64,000 nucleotides of DNA from Undaria pinnatifida (taxonomy: Eukaryota; Sar; Phaeophyceae; Laminariales; Alariaceae): assembly GCA_012845835.1 (NCBI GenBank), contig JABAKD010000021.1, forward strand, positions 6,022,386 to 6,086,385, read 5' to 3'. Every line of letters begins with the position of its first letter. Position 1 is the stretch's first letter. The notes under the pieces were generated by a model. The model was given only the letters and a program-made list of their open reading frames with translations. It searched no databases and was not told where the DNA came from. Of this stretch, positions 10,380 to 21,879 are shown in pieces. The translations under genes were made by a program, and so were the position numbers.

Positions 10380-11650
10380 TTGTTTTTTACACCTAAGAAA
10401 TGGGTTGCATACTACATGTAAGATTAAACCTTCTAGAAAAAAAAATTACCAGGCGGGTGATTTAATGGGGTGTCTTCTTGCTGCAACCGTCAGATTCGTC
10501 CCCTTCTTCAAGAGTTTATAGTTTCCGCGCGCACATGTTAAAATGCTCGCCCCCGCCCCGCCCCCCCCCCCCTGATCCCTCTTGCTTAAACGTACCACCT
10601 GAACTCAAAATCTGCCAGAGTGGTAAAACACTACCAGCCAGCTGATATCATCTCATTATTCATCTAGCCATCCATGCCGTAGCTCCAACTCATCTGCCCC
10701 CCCCCCCTTTTGTTCCCCGCCCAGTTCGTTCAAACGCCCCACTTACAATCAAAATCGGCTAGAGTAATAAACACTAATAAGCCATTGATGTCACGTCATT
10801 ATCTTTCTAGCCATCCATGACGTAGCTTTCATTTATCCCCCCTCCTCCCCTCCAACGCCCCCTCCTTCCCCACACCCCGCACGATCGCCTAGACCCAGCA
10901 CCGCGCGTATAGTAGGCCCCTACATGGATTAATAATACGCGCGATCGAATAATCACACACAATGTTGCGAACATCAGCAGTGTCGACCAAGTCCTTTATT
11001 AAAAAATTATATGTCACCTAAACCTCTCAAAAACCCTTCCCCTCCCCCCCACTCCCCCGCCTTTTTTTTTTTTTTTTTTTCTTGTTCCCATCTTTTCCTC
11101 CTGCATAAACGCCCCACCAACCATCGAAATCCGCCAGAGCAATAAACACTTCCACGCCCTGGATATCGCCTCGTTATCGTTTCAGAGCCGTCCATGCCAC
11201 TACTGCAATTCCCACCCACCCCCGTCCCCAACGCCCCCTTCTTCACCGAACACCCGCACCATCGCCTAGACCTAGCACCCCGCGTATAGCCAACCCCTAC
11301 ATCTATGCGACCTAATGCCCCCCCCCCAGCCCCCGGTCCCCCCCCCGCCACATTCCCCCTCCCCCACAAGAAATATGTATAGTTTCCACGCACAAATAGA
11401 CCTGCCCCACCCGTGCCCTTCTCCCCTTCCCCCCCCCCCCCCGCTCCCCGTTTGATCAAAATCAGGCCCCCACGTCCTTAAAAACTCCGCCCTCCCCTCA
11501 CCGGATATTCGACTTACAGGATTCACTTTATAAACTCATGCATTTCCTTCCACAGCTGTCAGATTTTGTCCCCCTCAGAAAAGGGTTTTATAGTTTCCGC
11601 GCACAGACTGCCTAACATCACCCTGTTGGCCCTGGTAGCTACACTGCTGT
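10380..11650 (+). mobile_element. R1 repeat, near full-length copy 3 with duplicated body
   Basis: The C-rich body is present about three times in imperfect tandem: 'atctgccagagtggtaaaac' near 10610, 'aatcggctagagtaataaac' near 10750 and 'gaaatccgccagagcaataa' near 11130. Then come a T20 run (11063-11082), 'caccatcgcctagacctagc', 'tttgatcaaaatcaggcccc', 'tagtttccgcgcacagactg' and 'caccctgttggccctg'. It stops at about 11650, before the usual tip, at an inverted tip. The Gly- and Pro-rich frames here are shadows of the C tracts. Confidence 0.65.
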
Positions 11651-11654
11651 AACA

Positions 11655-11742
11655 ATATATTATATTTTGTCGAAACTCATCTTTGCAAGCTGTGTGTGAT
11701 ACTCCGATCGCGCGTATTACGGGTTGTGTGTCCTCATTATGC
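11655..11742 (-). mobile_element. Inverted R1 tip
   Basis: It reads 'ttttgtcgaaactcatcttt', then 'gcaagctgtgtgtgatactc', then 'acgggttgtgtgtcctca', the reverse complement of the R1 right tip. The outermost bases of the tip are missing. Confidence 0.65.
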
Positions 11743-11849
11743 ATTACAAACGAAAGAAACATTAACAGGACCTACATACAGGAGCAGTAGTAGGAGCTAC
11801 TATCATCACTATCATAACATACGATACGTGCTAATACATACAGATATAT

Positions 11850-12310
11850 ATACCAGAACTTTCCGTGTTCGGTTGGTTCACTGACAAGATATGACATCAA
11901 AATACAACGCATAATACACTCTTGGTACATAAAAATGAATTAACGGAGTATGCTCCACGGGTAGTGTAACCAAGGTATCATCGTACCTCGGGTATTTGCC
12001 AGTCTTGCAAAAGTAACAGCAGTTCCGGGATACGGTATGGGGGTCTTACAGAACATACACAGAAGTTCCGGGTACGGTACGTACGGAATTTTAACGAACA
12101 GAACTCACAGAAGTTCCGGGTATTGTGGCACCGGCTTGCAGAACTCACATGTATAGACCATATGTACTAAAAATGATATACCCGTACCCCGGGTATTTGT
12201 GGCACTGGAGTACAGCACATCCACAAGTACCAGAAACGAGTATGAATGTCCTACATAACTTAGAGAAGTTTTTTGTATTATTAATAAGATAATACCCGGG
12301 GTAAATACCC
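11850..12310 (+). repeat. R2 repeat, copy 2
   Basis: It starts with 'tccgtgttcggttggtt' (also at 44398), then minisatellite units with 'cagaagttccgggtacgg', ending 'aatacccggggtaaatacc'. A decayed R1 tip ('gatctcacagctgg') follows at 12348-12375, then a (TA)n run at about 12395-12422. Confidence 0.55.
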
Positions 12311-12995
12311 TGGCTGTGGTTTGTGCGTACCCTACCTACCTTAAATATTCGATCTCACAGCTGGATGGAGTGGATTTTTATCTTCATAATAATATCAGAT
12401 ATATATGTATATATATATATATTCTAAAAATCCAGTTGTGGGGGTTGTCTTCCCAATTTACCGATTTTTCTACCCAACGACATCATCAACAGTACGGCCA
12501 GACAGTCCGCATATGCCGTTGTCACAACCTGTGAAACAGCAGTGTAAACCAAACAGTCGCCATTCATTCATCAAGGTAACGCAAGTGAAGTGCTAGCCTC
12601 CCGGGTACGATAATACAACGAAACAAGCCAGGCCGAAGAAAAAAAGAGACTTCAAAGAAAATAAATAAAATATATCCACAGGAAGGAGGAAAAGAAAGCA
12701 AAATAAACGACAGGGCAAGGGCGCACAAAAATAGATATTTTCGACACATACGTGCAAAAACTTGTTTTTCGCCTTTCCAGCGGGAGGGGGGTACGAAGAC
12801 CCCACCCCCCCCCATTACCCCACATTCTTTCCTATGCAAACAACCCTTTTTCCAAATCCTATACAATAAAGGGGCAGGGGCGGTACTATAGAGTAGACAC
12901 ACAGCCCCTTGGTCGCGCAGCATCAGCCTGGGTACCAACTACGCACAGCACAGAGCAACGGAAAAAAAAAGACAGAGCAAGAGAGAGTGGTCACA

Positions 12996-13192
12996 ATGAG
13001 CACAGCCTCCACGGTGAAGGGACCCCTGCTACAACCCTCCTTCGACAAGACAACTTGGCCACAAAGCGTCTGCGGAAAGCCAGCCGATGGCGAGGACTTC
13101 GTCTGCTGCTACGGGGCCAACTTCGGTGACGGTTCAGGAATGGAGGAGGGCCAGGCCATTGAGCATGAGTGTTCGACACAGCACAGAGAGTG
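12996..13192 (+). CDS. Candidate first exon of an unknown small protein
   Basis: An ATG at 12996 opens a frame that begins MSTASTVKGPLLQPSF and contains a Cys-Cys pair (FVCCYG). It stays open to 13193. A consensus 5' splice site, GTGAGT, lies at 13189-13196 within 'cacagagagtgagtgg', so the reading could leave through a splice. A purine-rich stretch precedes the ATG. No family is recognised. The opposite strand also has open frames of 96 and 74 codons, so the assignment is weak. Confidence 0.25.
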
Positions 13193-13507
13193 AGTGGAGA
13201 GGCATGAGGGCTGTAGTGTGATATTGGAGGGTATCGTGTACCTCGCAGCAGCAGCAGCAGCGGGAAGCACTGGAAAGACAAAACTCTGGTTTATCATATT
13301 TAGATGTAAAAGTGCCCACCATCGAGCAGTGTGTGTTGTGCTGCCTTCTCCCCAACAACTGACGACATCAGCAGTAACAGAGGCCTAGCTTTGGCAGCAG
13401 CAGCAGCAGCAGACGCAGACGCAGAGCAGCAATACTAGAAGCCGTAGCCGCATGATCAAAATCGCCAAAAAAAAACGCGTACGAACTGCGAACAAACTAA
13501 GTTACTC

Positions 13508-13687
13508 CGCGTCCGTGTTGGTCCTTGCACGCGTTTCGCATACGAACAGAGCACTTTGCCTACCGGAAAAATCGCCGCGAAGACCAGCAGCGGCAACTGG
13601 GTGTGCAAGAAGTGCAAGCGCGACTTCGGACGAAATATAGAGCAACTGAGCCGGACCCGACGTGGAGACTCACGAACAGTCGCTTAA
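13508..13687 (+). CDS. Candidate short exon with a CxxC motif
   Basis: One frame without a start codon reads through SSGNWVCKKCKRDFGRN (about 13586-13636) to a TAA at 13685-13687. WxCxxC resembles one half of a zinc ribbon or RanBP2-type finger, but a second Cys pair is missing. It would be a terminal exon if it is real. CAG runs at 13244-13258 and 13396-13410 lie upstream. It may belong with the candidate exon at 12996, but this is not shown. Confidence 0.2.
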   Translation, partial: RVRVGPCTRFAYEQSTLPTGKIAAKTSSGNWVCKKCKRDFGRNIEQLSRTRRGDSRTVA

Positions 13688-13907
13688 ACACACGTGAGGA
13701 CTTGTGAGGACAGCAGTTGTTGCATTCGCTATCACAAGCAGTTTCGATAAACAAATGAAAAACGTCAGATGTGAGTACGACGGACTTAATAGGTGAAACT
13801 CAACTTTGCAAGCTGCGTGGTACATTAGATCAATGTTTCGTTTATGATATGGTGTTTGTGAAATATACCTGGTTGTTAATACACAGCTTCACCAATTTTA
13901 CGGGAGG

Positions 13908-14735
13908 TTGTTCGCGCGTGTTCAGCAGCGTGGGAACTGCCACGCTAGACGTATTCTAGTCCCGCAGTGTACGAGGCTGCCGGCCTTGTCGATGTGTGTA
14001 TGTGAAAAGCAGGAGCAAATTCGTGTTTTCCTTCCACGGCTGATCAATCAATTGCTATCGCTCATGTCGCAAGTTGCACGTCGACCAACGTGTGCCGACA
14101 GGGGTGCTGCTGGTGCCGCGGCGGCGGTGGGGAGTGGACGCACATTGCTGTATTTTTTCAAACCGAAGAGCGCCACGGACAGCGCGAAGGAGTCGCCGGC
14201 GTTGATAGGCAATAGTAGCGACGGGGGCGCAAGCGGTGCCGCTGACGTGGTGGCGACGGAATTTGTGAGCAAGGGTAAGGGTGGTGCGGGCGCGGGCAGT
14301 TTCGCTGACGTGGTTGAGACGGGAATTGCGAACAGGCTTGAGGATTGTAAGGGCGCGGGCATTGATATGGATGGTTTTTTCTCCGACGCTGCAGACGGGA
14401 GTGGTCCCGCCGATAGGACGCTTGTCCACGCTCCCATCTACTGCGCGGGATTACGTCCGGCTGTCCGGGAGCCTATTCTCCAACACTACCCATCAACTCT
14501 CCATGGTATTGGCAACCAGGGGGTGTCGTGGGAGGCTCGGAAAAACCTGAATCGCGTGTCTCTACACGCGGTGCCAACTGCCTCCCGCTGTACCTTGAGC
14601 CCAGGGTGTGCGGAAACGGTGGAACAACCAGGAGGCACGTGCGCTCCGTGTTTGGACATTAAGGCACAAAGGCATACAGGGTTTCGTGCCCAAGCGCGGC
14701 GCTTGCCCACCATTCAATATTTCTGCCTACATTGA
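13908..14735 (+). CDS. Hypothetical Cys-containing protein, possibly transposon-derived
   Basis: A 275-codon frame. A good internal start is at 14064 (MSQVARRPTC). It is followed by GRTLLYFFKPK, a Gly/Ala/Ser/Asp-rich middle, and a C-terminal part with YCAGLRPAV, HYPSTLHG, W and regularly spaced Cys residues, including GGTCAPCLD. That pattern (Cys, Tyr-Pro-x-x-Leu-His, Trp, CxxC) resembles N-terminal Cys-rich modules of large transposon-derived proteins, though I cannot name the family. Near the end another frame (14686-14772) looks more protein-like (FNISAYIDHLALTQGF), suggesting a frameshift or splice near 14680. The reverse strand is also open for 129 codons, so coding is likely but not certain. 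Confidence 0.35.
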   Translation: MFARVQQRGNCHARRILVPQCTRLPALSMCVCEKQEQIRVFLPRLINQLLSLMSQVARRPTCADRGAAGAAAAVGSGRTLLYFFKPKSATDSAKESPALIGNSSDGGASGAADVVATEFVSKGKGGAGAGSFADVVETGIANRLEDCKGAGIDMDGFFSDAADGSGPADRTLVHAPIYCAGLRPAVREPILQHYPSTLHGIGNQGVSWEARKNLNRVSLHAVPTASRCTLSPGCAETVEQPGGTCAPCLDIKAQRHTGFRAQARRLPTIQYFCLH

Positions 14736-14772
14736 CCACCTTGCATTGACGCAAGGATTTACATACCTATAA

Positions 14773-15479
14773 GCAACCTAAAGTACAGTTTGACATTCCT
14801 TGCTCTTGCACTGTTGGCTTGCTTGCTAATCCTATTTGTGAACGCAAGAGTGTGCAGTAAACCATCCACAGGGGCACGGCCAAGAAACGAACCACCAAGC
14901 AAGGAAACAAACAAGAAATATGTTAATGTTTAAGAAAATGCTTTTTGAGGCCTCTGACGGGGGGGGGGGGGAGGTGTGCGGGGTAGCCTTCTTGTTGTGC
15001 GCCCTTGGGCAGGGAGGTGCTCTTCTGAAAAATGTGATGCAAGAAGATCGAAAAGGGAAGGAAAGGCTGCACTTCCCAGAGGAACACCATACGAGGTACG
15101 TGTTGGAGACGAAACGTATACTACCTGTTGCACGCACAATATACAACGCAATGATAATAACTGCTAAGTTATGGACAAAAAAAGAAGAGGAAGAAGTTAG
15201 GGTTAACGACTTAGTCTAAGGCCCGCGGGGAGGGGAATACGGTAGCAAAACAGAAAGAAAATAATTGACGACAGCATGACATCACCGTCGCCTTCGCGCT
15301 CCCGCCATTGAAACCCAACAAGAACAAGCAAACGAGGCAGAAACTACCAGTCGCTGTAGAGGGTTCAGGGCTGTATAACAGTAGCACACGCTCAACATAA
15401 AATCGAAATGGTACTTTTCAAGACGGTCTGCCACTAACTTCGTTTCTGCATTCATCTACAAATACATTGATAGGTTCAC
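14773..15479. other. No recognisable gene
   Basis: It contains a G12 run at 14960-14971 and short open frames on both strands. Nothing is supported. Confidence 0.35.
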
Positions 15480-15730
15480 GTTTTTTCACGCTTAAGTTCT
15501 GTAGGGTTTGTGGATTCCGCGGGTTGGTGAGGAAATGGTAATCACAGAATTTCCGGGTAATAAATGAAGGTATGTATGGGGGTCTTACAGAAGTTGCAGA
15601 AGTTCCGAGTGCGGGTACTGATGATTAACAGAACTTCCGGAAATCCCAGGTACGGGTATGAATGCCCTACATACCTTACATAAGTTCTTTATTGGGTAAT
15701 GCCCGCTGTAAAAAGCCCGGATACGGTTTG
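15480..15730 (+). repeat. R2 repeat, copy 3 (short)
   Basis: It begins 'ttctgtagggtttgtggatt' and continues with 'cagaagttgcagaagttccg' units, ending near 'ttattgggtaatgcccgc'. It is shorter and more diverged than the copies at 6.6 and 28.2 kb. Confidence 0.55.
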
Positions 15731-17140
15731 TGCGTACTCTACAGAACACAACCAAACTAGGCAGGTCATGCATCCGCAAAAACGGACAACATTTAGGCCA
15801 ATTCGAAAGTCAGCGTACGTAATGTTATTGATACACGCAAGGCCCATGCTGGTACACTCGTCTCAACAACTCCGTCTCAAGGCTCGCACTGAAACCGACC
15901 ACACCTCATGACATCCAGCAATCTAAGAACGAATCCAATGCTAGACAGAAGAACATTAGACTATATATTGAACCAATAAAACAAGGAACCAATACAAGAA
16001 AAACAATACAACAACAGAAAACGCAACGAACAAGTGTAACACAAACCCGAAATGACGAAAAGAAATTATGATCAGCGAGCTGTTAACCACGCCTAGAAGT
16101 GTGGATTTGACGAAGCAAGTGGACGAGGGAAGAGAATGCTGATCCCTTGTCGCGATGAAAACAAGCCACGTGATTCCGTGGTGGGAAAGGTGGGAGAAGA
16201 GCCCGCTTTGTGCCCCTGGATCTCGATTACTGCTGGGAAGGAGCGCGAGACAACCGCGAGGGTAACAGATGGGATGGTGAAGAAAATATATAATGAAACC
16301 TTCAGGCAGGACTGGTTTAGTCTAGACTTGTAGTGAGAGGGTGAAGAAAACGCAACAGAGTATACCTGGTATCGAATTACCTGGTGCGGGCAAGCCAACC
16401 GTGACCGACTGTGACAATCATTGATAGGGCCTGACCCGTTTTCTGTGAGTGTTCGTTTGTGTATCTTATGTGCCCATTTGTTTTGCGTAGAACTTGCCTG
16501 AAGACGCGAACTTTGCCACCACCAGGTGTTGGCTATTTTCCGCTGTTATTCCGCACATTTGTCAGACACCCGCCGGTTTTTGCGTATTATGTTTGTCCGT
16601 TGTGCACACCGTCGAGCGAAGTATGCAGCCGATTTTCCACGGCAAAATGTGAACCGATTATAGCGCGTTTACGTAATATACGAGTGAGTACGTATGTAAT
16701 AATACTTGACGGCGTTGTTTTCGACTCCGAAATAGTGCAACGCCGACTGGCAGTCTTACCCGGGCTGTGACCCTATACCCAACGCCTAATAAACCAGGGG
16801 TGGCATGGGCATGCTTGTTTTGCCACCCAGTTATACCCAATTTTTAGGCTTGTTTTCCACGCCTAACACAAACAGTTGACAAACAAACAAGTTGTCTAGT
16901 CCATGGCTTCAAGTATGACACCAAGACGGGGCTAATTTTTGTCCAAAACCATGCCCACCAAAATGGGTCGAGCCCTACATTATTGTTATTGACGTTTGGC
17001 GCCCTGCTATTGATAGGCCCCCACTGCGCTCAGGTAGATAACCAGATATGAAAGATGTCGTGTGAACCCAGGCATTCAAGAAGCAAACACTAAACTGCGG
17101 ACTAGTCCAGGTTGCGGACAAGGTATCATCGAACGGAGGT
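15731..17140. other. No recognisable gene
   Basis: Mixed A/T-rich sequence with short open frames up to 103 codons. No motif, repeat or splice structure that I can defend. Confidence 0.35.
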
Positions 17141-17222
17141 CGTACATGGGCTACGATGCGGACGGGAAACAAAACATTGCAAAAGCAAAAAAAAAATAGG
17201 ATTGAGATGTGAACGAACTCAC

Positions 17223-17460
17223 CGTTAGCACAAAGTACCTGGTGACCACGTGCCGAGAAGGCCTTGGAGTAAGTGACCAGAGTAAGAAGAGCGTCCGCCC
17301 ACAGAACCTCTCTGTTGTGCTGAAGCGAGTCGTTGATGAGCTCGTGACGATCGACGATCGGTGTAGGCGAAAACTCCCTACCTTTTGATGCCGCGCCATA
17401 GCTTCTCTTGCGCATGACATTGTGGTCGTAGGACGTCCCGACACGGAAAGGTTGGAACAT
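17223..17460 (-). pseudogene. Possible retrotransposon integrase fragment or exon
   Basis: Minus-strand frame beginning at 17460. The part HELINDSLQHNREVLWADAL followed by a Thr/Val/Tyr-rich helix resembles the C-terminal end of the integrase core of Ty1/copia-type elements, where an '(L)W..AL.TA.Y..NR.P' helix follows the catalytic Glu. Here the Asn-Arg pair and the catalytic residues are not visible. A consensus donor (GGTGAGT on the minus strand at about 17220-17226) follows directly, so an alternative is a host exon beginning MFQPFRVG. Both readings are tentative. Confidence 0.3.
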
Positions 17461-17879
17461 CCAACTAACGAAATATCACCAACCCAAGAACCGACCTTGA
17501 ACCTTCATTGAATGAATACATGTACTAACTGTATCGTGGGAATTTTTTTAGTGAAATGTTTATACACTCCACCACCCATGAAATCGAAGATATTCAATAT
17601 ATATATATACGTAAGTTTATATTATACGTGCGTAGACTCCGTAGACATTGTATACATTTCTTTACGATTGTAGATGTGAGGAATTTTCATTTTTTTGCTG
17701 ACGTATACCTCATAAACTAGTCTAATCATCAATCTTAAACCCGACATTCTGTCTGGTGTGCCGTGTGGTGACGCGATCGGCCTGTCCGCCTTTTTTCAAA
17801 CCCATTTACTAAACCAAATTCTACAGAAAAGCACTGGGTGACGCAGCTCGCCATCTCGTACGTATACAACAAATGCTTT

Positions 17880-18133
17880 TATTTCCTTCCACACACAGCT
17901 GTGAGATTTTGTCCCCCTCACGAACAGGTTTTATAGCTGCCGCGCACAGACTGACTAACACAACACTGCTGTTGACCCTGATAGCTACACTGTAGAGTTG
18001 CAAGGGGACCCCCCTACCGTAGCCTGGGTCCTTAGTGAAGACACACGACCTGTAGTGTGCGCGATCGGAGTATCACACAACGCTTTGCTAATATATGAGT
18101 TTCGACAAAAATCTTCGACCTCACAGCGGGAGT
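17880..18133 (+). mobile_element. R1 right-end fragment with MITE terminus inside
   Basis: It contains 'cacacagctgtgagattttg', 'tagctgccgcgcacagac', 'tgttgaccctgatagctaca' and the tip ending 'gggagtg'. Where other copies read 'gtcgccgacctatat', this one has 'cccccctaccgtagcctggg' (18009-18028), which is the terminus of the MITE found at 59611-59879. Confidence 0.6.
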
Positions 18134-18916
18134 GTGTTGAATTTTATTTTGGTAATAGTCTAGTCTGATAATAAAATGTATAAAATATTAGACTGTATGT
18201 GTATCTGACCGAGGTAGTGGGCAATGCATCATGTACGAGTGACGAGGACGTTTTATTTATCAATATCACATTTCTCACACACACAGCTGACATGTTTCAA
18301 AAAGTTTTGGTCTAGTCTATACTTCACATAACACACGCACGTCAACCAAGCCGAATGGTGACGGTGGATGGGAGGTTGGGAGTGGAGAGGGGAGAGGGAA
18401 GAGGTGTTTTTCGGTTTATTTTTTTAGCCTGAATGTACGATATGAAGTGCATTGTGTGACGGCGGTTAGTTATATTTGTCCGGTGTTCAATACGGGTACA
18501 GTGCGGAAAGATTAACCGTGAAGTTGGAATTTTTATGGAAACACGCTAGTGGTCGACGGGAAAAGTCGTGGCATTTTTTGCGTGGCCGAGTGGTGAGTCT
18601 TTCGCCCAGACATTAGCGTTTACGTTCTCCGCCACGTTCCATGGCAGTTAATTCAATGTCTTGCAACGGTTTTTATAGCCTTTTTATAATGTATCGGCTG
18701 ACACGATGCGTCGAGATTCCCATGAATGGAGATGTTCACATCACGACAATGTCAGGAATAAACGTGCGTCATTGTCCGGCAATCGTCCCATTACTGATTA
18801 CTGATTACCGATATAACCGATAAGACTCCCCATTTTTGACAGGGGGCCTCAGGGATGTCGTCACCTGTGTGTGACGGCAAGAAGAGACGAATGCCGTAGA
18901 TGAGATACCTTTTCAG
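18134..18916. other. No recognisable gene
   Basis: Short open frames only. No recognisable repeat in this stretch. Confidence 0.35.
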
Positions 18917-19093
18917 TTTTTTTTTTTTTTTTTTTTATCCTCCGGCGGATGGGGAAAAATAAAGCTTTAGCTCACCACACTTCCGCCTATTTTCATGCGC
19001 GTCGTGTGTCGATTTAACTCAGTTGCTTTTCGCAGCCCAGCGCTAGCTGGCGCACCCTTCGAGTCCCATTGTAGGTATAATAGCGTGAGCTGT
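18917..19093 (-). mobile_element. R5 poly(A)-tailed dispersed repeat, copy 1
   Basis: Read on the minus strand it ends 'ccatccgccggaggat' followed by A20 (the T run at 18917-18936). It shares about 170 bp with 58960-59124 and part of this with 25026-25140. A shared 3' end followed by an A-run is the hallmark of a SINE- or LINE-type retroposon. No open frame is present, so it is SINE-like or a LINE 3' end. Confidence 0.55.
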
Positions 19094-19104
19094 AGTTAGT
19101 TTTT

Positions 19105-19270
19105 CCTTTTTTTTAAGAATGAACGCTGACGATTTGCACTTCACCCCCTCGTGCTCAATGGTGGTGTCATTGCAAGACGACATCACCTCGTTTGTTGCAC
19201 TTTGCAATATCTTTCTCTGTTTTATAGTTCGCGACTTCAGAGTCCCACATCGGCACGAGAAAATCATGAT
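19105..19270 (+). repeat. R3 dispersed repeat, copy at 19.1 kb
   Basis: It matches 9838-9985 in order ('cgtgctcaatggtggtgtca', then 'tttctctgttttatagttcg', then 'cagagtcccacatcggcac'). Confidence 0.5.
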
Positions 19271-19859
19271 AACTACATGGTTTCACCTATCGATTGAACT
19301 GTTCCATCTTGCGATCCGTGTACAATAACAAAAACCGCGAAGCTATAACACATTGTATACCACACCAAAAATTTGTTTTATATACCGCAGCACTTAATAG
19401 CTACCATTATCAGGAACAAAAATTGACTAATAGTTCTCAGACCTGAATTTTGGGCCAATTGTAGCAGTTATACTCGGCTGGACTGTCGAAATCACCTATC
19501 TATACACATTTCAATATCCATCACGTAGTTTTCTGGGGGATTTCAGGAGCAGTTCTTAGTTTCTCCAGGGTCTCGTTCTAAATTATATTTTCTTAGCGCA
19601 ACAAAACAGTTTCCAGAAATATGCAATGTTGCTCAAAACTGAGGCCAAAAACTATGATTTTTGAAGATGTTTATCAAAAATCATGAGGTCGTCAGAACTG
19701 GCAAAATGGACGAACAGGAAAACTACGAGTCTGGAGAAACGGGTGAGTCCGTCTGAAAGCTCTCTGAAAACTACAGGGAGCATTCCGAACAGTCTACAGG
19801 TGTTTTTTTGGTCGTCATCAGCCAAAAATCTCAGTTCTGAGGGCCCAAAAAAAAATTCC
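19271..19859. other. Spacer; left part resembles R1 left edge
   Basis: 19325-19400 ('gaagctataacacattgtat') resembles 1285-1340 of R1 copy 1. The rest has no recognisable content. Confidence 0.35.
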
Positions 19860-20860
19860 CGTAATAATTGGTCTAACATCAAGTCTGCTAGATTAGCAAA
19901 CTATACCAGGCCGGTAATGATGTAAACCGATGCATTCTTTAAATACAACCATCAATTTTTCTCCCCTCTAAAGGATCTATAGTTTCCGCGCACATATTGA
20001 GTTGTCCCGCCCCTTACCCACCCTCCCCCCTCTCCCGATCCCCCTTTTTCAGACGCCCCGCTTAAGATCAAAGTCTGCCAGACAGAGTGAAAAACACCAC
20101 CAGTCAGCTGATATCACATTACGTATCGAAGAAGTATATTTGTAGCCATCCATGCCGTAGAAGACCTGATCCCCCCCCGCCCCACCTCACCCCCCACCGC
20201 CCCCCCCCCCTCCCCCCATCGTTTCTTTTTTGGTTTTTTTCTTTATGCCGGTTTTTCTCCCGCTCCCCTCTTGTTGAACGCTACACCTAGAATCAGCATA
20301 TGCCAGACAGAGTAGTAAACACTATCACCAGGTCGTTGATATCATCTTATTACGTTTCTAGCCATCCACATGCCCTACCTCCAACTAATCCCCGCCCCCA
20401 CGCCACCCCACCAGAAAACGCCCCCTCCTCCCTCATCACCGGCACCATCGCCTAGACCTAGCACCACGTGTACAGACATATATGCGACGTAAGTAAAGGC
20501 CTTCCCAACCCCCTCTCCCTCAACCACCCCTTCACCCCCCCCTTTTAGACACTCCGCCCTCTCCTCACTGATTGTACGACTTACAGCATACATACAAATG
20601 TTAGGTAAACTGAAGAAGTTCCTGCCACACACAGTTGTCAGATTTTGTCTTCCTCTAAAAAGGGTTTCATATTTTCCGCGCTCAGACTGACTAATATCAC
20701 CCTGTTGACCCTGGAACAAGCAACACTGTGGTTGCAGGAGGGACCGCCGATCTATATCTAAAATAAGAACACAGCCTGTATTACCCGCGATCGAAGTATC
20801 AAACACAGCTTGCAAAGATGGGTTTCAAAAAAATCTTCGAACTCACAGCTGAAGTGTATT
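19860..20860 (+). mobile_element. R1 repeat, near full-length copy 4
   Basis: Block order as in the other copies, with three C-rich tracts (20010-20045, 20168-20215 and 20390-20545) and the tip ending 'ctcacagctgaagtg' at 20860. It is followed directly by another copy that starts inside the 'caccgcgcgtatagcaagcc' block, so the two are arranged in tandem. Confidence 0.65.
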
Positions 20861-20877
20861 TTTTTTTTCTTTATACC

Positions 20878-21656
20878 AGCACCGCGCGTATAGCAAGCCC
20901 CTACATAGATGATTAATACGCGCGATCGGAAAATCACACACAATGTTGCGAACATCAGTGTCGAATAAATCCTCGCCTTTGATATTATATGTGACCTAAA
21001 CCTCTTGAAATCCCTGCCCCCCCCTCCCCCCCCCCCCCCCCGCCGCCTTTTTCTTTTTCCCCTTGCTTCCTCTTGCTTAAACGCCCCAACTACTATCGAA
21101 ATCCGCCAGAGTAATATACATTTCCACGCCCTGGGTATCGCCTCGTTATCGTTTCAGAGCCGTCCATGCCGCTCCTGCAATTCCCACCCACCCCCGCCCC
21201 CAACGCCCCCTCCTTCACCACCACCCGCACCATCGCCTAGACCTAGAACCACGCGTATAGCAAACCCCTATATCTATGCGACCTAAAGCCCCCCCCCCCC
21301 CCGCCCCCGGTCCCCCCCGCCACATCCCCCTCCCCCACACACACCAGAAATATTCATAGTTTCCACGAACAAATTGACCTGCCCCACCCGTCCCCTTCCC
21401 CCCCCCTCCCGCCCTCCCGCCCCCCTTTTGATCAAAATCAAGCCCCCACGTACTTTAAAACTGCGCCCTTCCCTCACCGGATATTCGACTTACAGGATTA
21501 ACTTGGTATACTGATACATGTTCTTCCACAGCTCTCATATTTTGCCCCCCTCAGGAACGGGTTTTATAGTTTCCGCGCACAGACTGCCTAACATCACCCT
21601 GTTGACCCTGAAAGCTACGCTGTAGTTGCAAGGGGAGTCGCCGACCTATATCCTTC
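20878..21656 (+). mobile_element. R1 repeat, copy 5, right tip missing
   Basis: It carries 'agcaccgcgcgtatagcaag', C tracts, 'catcgcctagacctagaacc', 'ttttgatcaaaatcaagccc', 'tagtttccgcgcacagactg' and 'gagtcgccgacctatatcct', then stops abruptly at about 21656. The adjoining GC-rich sequence is not part of R1. Confidence 0.65.
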
Positions 21657-21879
21657 GTTACCCCTTGCCGCCTCGGTAAGGCATGCTGCAAAGTATGCCC
21701 TAGCAGGCTTGAAGCGATTGGGGGGGGGTCTTTCTGGCGGGTGTATGGCCGGACTCACCCCCAACGCGTGATACCTTCTTGCTGCTGCTGCGTGTGGCCG
21801 CGAGGCTTAGGCGTGGCGGTAGAGTTGGGTCGTACGTTGTGCCTTAGGCATGGTCACCTACGATTCGCGCGTCTTTTTA

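Noticed and set aside
11007-11459. 150-codon Gly/Lys-rich minus ORF
   Set aside because: Produced by C tracts and a T20 run in an R1 copy.
15196-15206. Telomere-like TTAGGG
   Set aside because: A single copy, no array.
18985-19070. tRNA gene or tRNA-derived SINE head
   Set aside because: 'taactcagttgc' and 'ttcgagtccc' look like A and B boxes, but the T stem and acceptor stem cannot pair, and the order relative to the poly(A) end does not fit. Kept only as a dispersed repeat.
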